The position numbers and the translations under genes are program-made. A model generated the notes under the pieces. The model made no database searches and had not been told where the DNA came from. It was given only the letters and a program-made list of their open reading frames with translations. Below are positions 14,343 through 16,295 of a stretch of DNA of 16,295 bases, piece by piece. The DNA comes from Sulfurovum sp. (lineage in GTDB: Bacteria; Campylobacterota; Campylobacteria; Campylobacterales; Sulfurovaceae), in the NCBI GenBank assembly GCA_003978395.1, contig QNZV01000119.1:1-16295 (forward strand). The letters are read 5' to 3'. Each line of letters begins with the position of its first letter. The first letter of the stretch is position 1.

Positions 14343-14606
14343 CTATTTCCCCTTTAAAGCTTTTCTTTTTGCTTTTGTCTCTGCTCTGAGTATATCCCTT
14401 GATGCTTTAAAAGTCACTCGACAAGCTTTCATATCTTTTCCTGTTTTAGATGAGCTTAAACATGATTTATAAGTAGTTAATAGGTCAATCTTTTTAGTTA
14501 AGTGATTTAGTGCTATCTCTTGTCTTTCTGCAAATTTATCTGCATTTGCAGAGAGTAGAGAGGTAGCTAATAGTAATGTAACTGTTGTAAGTTTAATATA
14601 TTTCAT
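14343..14606 (-). CDS. Small secreted protein of unknown function
   Basis: An 87-residue protein with a clear signal peptide (MKYIKLTTVTLLLATSLLSA). The mature part is short, basic and helical, with two cysteines (49 and 62: YKSCLSSSK, MKACRVTF) spaced to form a disulfide, and a lysine/arginine-rich tail (AKRKALKGK). An AAGGA site seven bases before the ATG supports translation. I do not recognise the family. The helix-Cys-loop-Cys-helix layout resembles small periplasmic proteins common in this phylum. It is monocistronic, converges with the nuclease gene and diverges from the CitE-like gene. Confidence 0.7.
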   Translation of the reverse strand: MKYIKLTTVTLLLATSLLSANADKFAERQEIALNHLTKKIDLLTTYKSCLSSSKTGKDMKACRVTFKASRDILRAETKAKRKALKGK

Positions 14607-14680
14607 AAAATATTCCTTTTAATTTAGATACGATATTTTATTTATATTTTGTGGATTAATTGAGAATGAGGAGAGAAAAG

Positions 14681-15601
14681 ATGGTATTTGAATCTATTAC
14701 AGATATAGAGAATTTGAGTATAGAAGAGCGTTTGAAAAATATAGGAGATAGCTATAAAAAACCTATAAAAAAATCTTTTTATCATTCAAATATGATGCTA
14801 AACCCATTAAAGTTAAAACATCTAAATAGGATAGATAATCTACCTGCTGATATGATTACTCTAAATTTAGAAGATGCCATTGCTCCTAGCCGTAAAAAAG
14901 AGGCTCTCTATAATATTGCTCTGTTTTTGTCTCATCTAAAAACATCTAACTCATTTATTATTGTACGCACGAACCCCTTGGATGAAGGTGGTCGTGAAGA
15001 GATAGAGTTTTTAAATAAGTTTGCATTTGATGCTGTTCGAGTAGCTAAAGTAAAAACAAAAGAAGAGATTTTAGAGATAGATAAACTACTTGGTAGTGAG
15101 AAAGAGATTCATATCTCGTTAGAGACAAAAGAGGCATTTCACGCTTTGGCAACTTTTGGGGGTATTGCACGATTTACTACTGCCAATATTGGGATTTTAG
15201 ACTTGTTGACCTCTTTAGGGCTTCCTCAATCACTTGTAAAACGAGATAATCCTACTATTCACTATATTCTTAGTAAATTTTTGGTTGATGCACGAATAGC
15301 AGGGTTAAATCCTATCTCTTTTATGTTTCAAGAGTATAACGACACCGAGGGTTTTAGAAAATGGTGTGAAGTGGAAAAAAAGATGGGATTTACTACCAAA
15401 GCCTGTATGGGACCTATGCAAGTAGAAATTGCTAATGAGGTTTTTTCGGTAGACAATGAAGCAGTTCTTCGAGCTAAACATATTAAAAGAGTATTTGAAG
15501 CTTCTGCCAAAAATCATGAAAATGGATTTATGGATGAAAAGTATGGTTTTATTGATGAGCCAATTTACAGAGATGCCCTATTGGTTTTAGAAAACTTTTA
15601 G
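14681..15601 (+). CDS. CitE-like (HpcH/HpaI aldolase/citrate lyase family) CoA-ester lyase
   Basis: A 306-residue soluble protein of the CitE/malyl-CoA lyase TIM-barrel family, whose members cleave or form citryl-, malyl- or related CoA esters with Mg2+. Family motifs are MITLNLEDAIAPSRK (Glu64, Asp65), IIVRTNPLDEGG (Arg96), ISLETKEAFHAL (Glu148) and ANIGILDLLTSLGL (Asp174, in the position of the usual G-x-x-D-L). The late motif normally read as I-H-P-x-Q is MGPMQ here, so this is a divergent member. No citC, citD, citF or citG neighbours are present, so it is probably not the classical citrate lyase beta subunit. I chose ATG 14681 because GGAG lies seven bases upstream; the TTG at 14660 would place that site inside the gene. 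The substrate is unknown. Confidence 0.82.
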   Translation: MVFESITDIENLSIEERLKNIGDSYKKPIKKSFYHSNMMLNPLKLKHLNRIDNLPADMITLNLEDAIAPSRKKEALYNIALFLSHLKTSNSFIIVRTNPLDEGGREEIEFLNKFAFDAVRVAKVKTKEEILEIDKLLGSEKEIHISLETKEAFHALATFGGIARFTTANIGILDLLTSLGLPQSLVKRDNPTIHYILSKFLVDARIAGLNPISFMFQEYNDTEGFRKWCEVEKKMGFTTKACMGPMQVEIANEVFSVDNEAVLRAKHIKRVFEASAKNHENGFMDEKYGFIDEPIYRDALLVLENF

Positions 15602-15642
15602 GTTAGGAATACCAATTAATAGCTCACTAATCAAACTTTAGA

Positions 15643-15648
15643 TAAAAT
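15643..15648 (+). promoter_or_regulatory. Possible -10 box for secA
   Basis: TAAAAT within TTTAGATAAAATGATAG, 32 bases upstream of the secA ATG in the 79-base gap after the CitE-like gene. It is a one-mismatch TATAAT without a -35. Confidence 0.35.
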
Positions 15649-15680
15649 GATAGCAATTTTAATACTAGGTTATAACTATA

Positions 15681-16295
15681 ATGCTAAAGATGATATTTGG
15701 TTCTAAAAATGACAGAATTGTTAAAGGTTATTTAAAAAGAGCAACAAAAATTAATAAACTAGAAGACCACTATGAGAAACTCTCGGATGAAGAGCTAAAA
15801 ACAGCGTTCAATAAATTAAAAACAGCTGTTAGAAATGAAGAGAAAACATTGGATGAAGCACTAGACGATTCATTCGCAATCACAAGAGAGGCATCGAAAC
15901 GTGTTCTGAAAATGCGTCATTTTGATGTACAGCTTGTGGGTGGAATGGTACTTCATGAAAACTCTATTGCTGAGATGAAAACAGGAGAGGGAAAAACACT
16001 CGTTGCTACCTTGGCTGTTGTCTTGAATGCAATGCTTGGAAAAGGTGTTCATATTGTTACTGTCAATGATTATCTTGCAAAAAGAGATTCAGAAGAGATG
16101 GGTGTTTTATATAACTTTTTGGGTTATAGCGTAGGTTGTCTGACCGATGAGATTTATGATGAAGCAACAAAAAAAGCTCAATACGATTGTGATATTACAT
16201 ACGGAACAAACAATGAATATGGGTTTGATTATCTTCGTGACAATATGAAAACACGTGCCGAAGAGAAAGTTCAACGTGACCATTTTTATGCGATT
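15681..16295 (+). CDS. secA: Protein translocase ATPase SecA (N-terminal part)
   Basis: The first 205 codons of SecA, the ATPase motor that drives unfolded preproteins through SecYEG; the gene continues beyond the right edge. The N-terminal FGSKNDRIVKGYLK is the family opening. It is followed by RHFDVQLVGGMVLH (Q-motif, Gln84), AEMKTGEGKTLVATL (Walker A, Lys105-Thr106), IVTVNDYLAKRDSE, ITYGTNNEYGFDYLRDNM and the start of the preprotein-crosslinking region. All are intact. The ATG at 15681 has a weak AGG 11 bases upstream; the next ATG at 15690 is also possible and would drop three residues. It follows the CitE-like gene by 79 bases with its own possible promoter. Confidence 0.97.
   Translation, partial: MLKMIFGSKNDRIVKGYLKRATKINKLEDHYEKLSDEELKTAFNKLKTAVRNEEKTLDEALDDSFAITREASKRVLKMRHFDVQLVGGMVLHENSIAEMKTGEGKTLVATLAVVLNAMLGKGVHIVTVNDYLAKRDSEEMGVLYNFLGYSVGCLTDEIYDEATKKAQYDCDITYGTNNEYGFDYLRDNMKTRAEEKVQRDHFYAI

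Noticed and set aside
1..16295. CRISPR arrays, insertion sequences, tRNA or rRNA genes
   Set aside because: No regularly spaced repeats, transposase genes, terminal inverted repeats or tRNA-like cloverleaf with a CCA end were seen on either strand.

Overview
The window is about 16.3 kb of AT-rich chromosomal DNA that looks like a free-living Campylobacterota (Epsilonproteobacteria) member of the Sulfurimonas / Sulfurovum / Arcobacter kind. The evidence is the low GC, the gatA-guaB gene pair, and a set of promoters that share a strong TATAAT / TATACT -10 box (often TGCTATAmT) without a convincing -35. The genus is inference; no rRNA or other definitive marker is present.

Layout. Positions 1-206 hold the start of a TetR-type regulator (minus strand), with GAAAC/GTTTC repeats upstream. 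Then come guaB and gatA (minus, one operon), a secreted coiled-coil/LysM-like protein (plus), cysS (plus), a secreted RNase T2 (minus, convergent with cysS) and a receiver-only response regulator (minus). A divergent six-gene plus-strand cluster occupies 7177-12196. After it lie a stand-alone DUF234-type protein, a secreted endonuclease I with a C-terminal membrane anchor, a small secreted protein (minus), a CitE-like lyase, and the 5' part of secA, which runs off the window end.

The most interesting part is 6620-12196. It encodes a soluble histidine kinase, a SiaC-family phosphoprotein (DUF1987), a SiaB-family kinase, an outer-membrane beta-barrel protein, a minimal PstS-like periplasmic binding protein, and a membrane-bound PP2C/SpoIIE phosphatase of SiaA type. 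The genes overlap or are spaced by only a few bases and probably form one transcript. In Pseudomonas aeruginosa, SiaA (phosphatase) and SiaB (kinase) set the phosphorylation of SiaC, which controls the diguanylate cyclase SiaD. No GGDEF protein is encoded here. The output position seems to be taken by the histidine kinase, whose gene overlaps siaC by 8 bp, with the divergent single-domain response regulator as a possible partner. The barrel and small binding protein sit between siaB and siaA, which suggests an envelope sensing arm that feeds the phosphatase. This wiring is inferred from gene order.

Two predicted secreted nucleases (RNase T2 and endonuclease I) flank this cluster and could serve nucleic-acid scavenging. 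The rest is housekeeping: GMP synthesis, tRNA charging and protein export.
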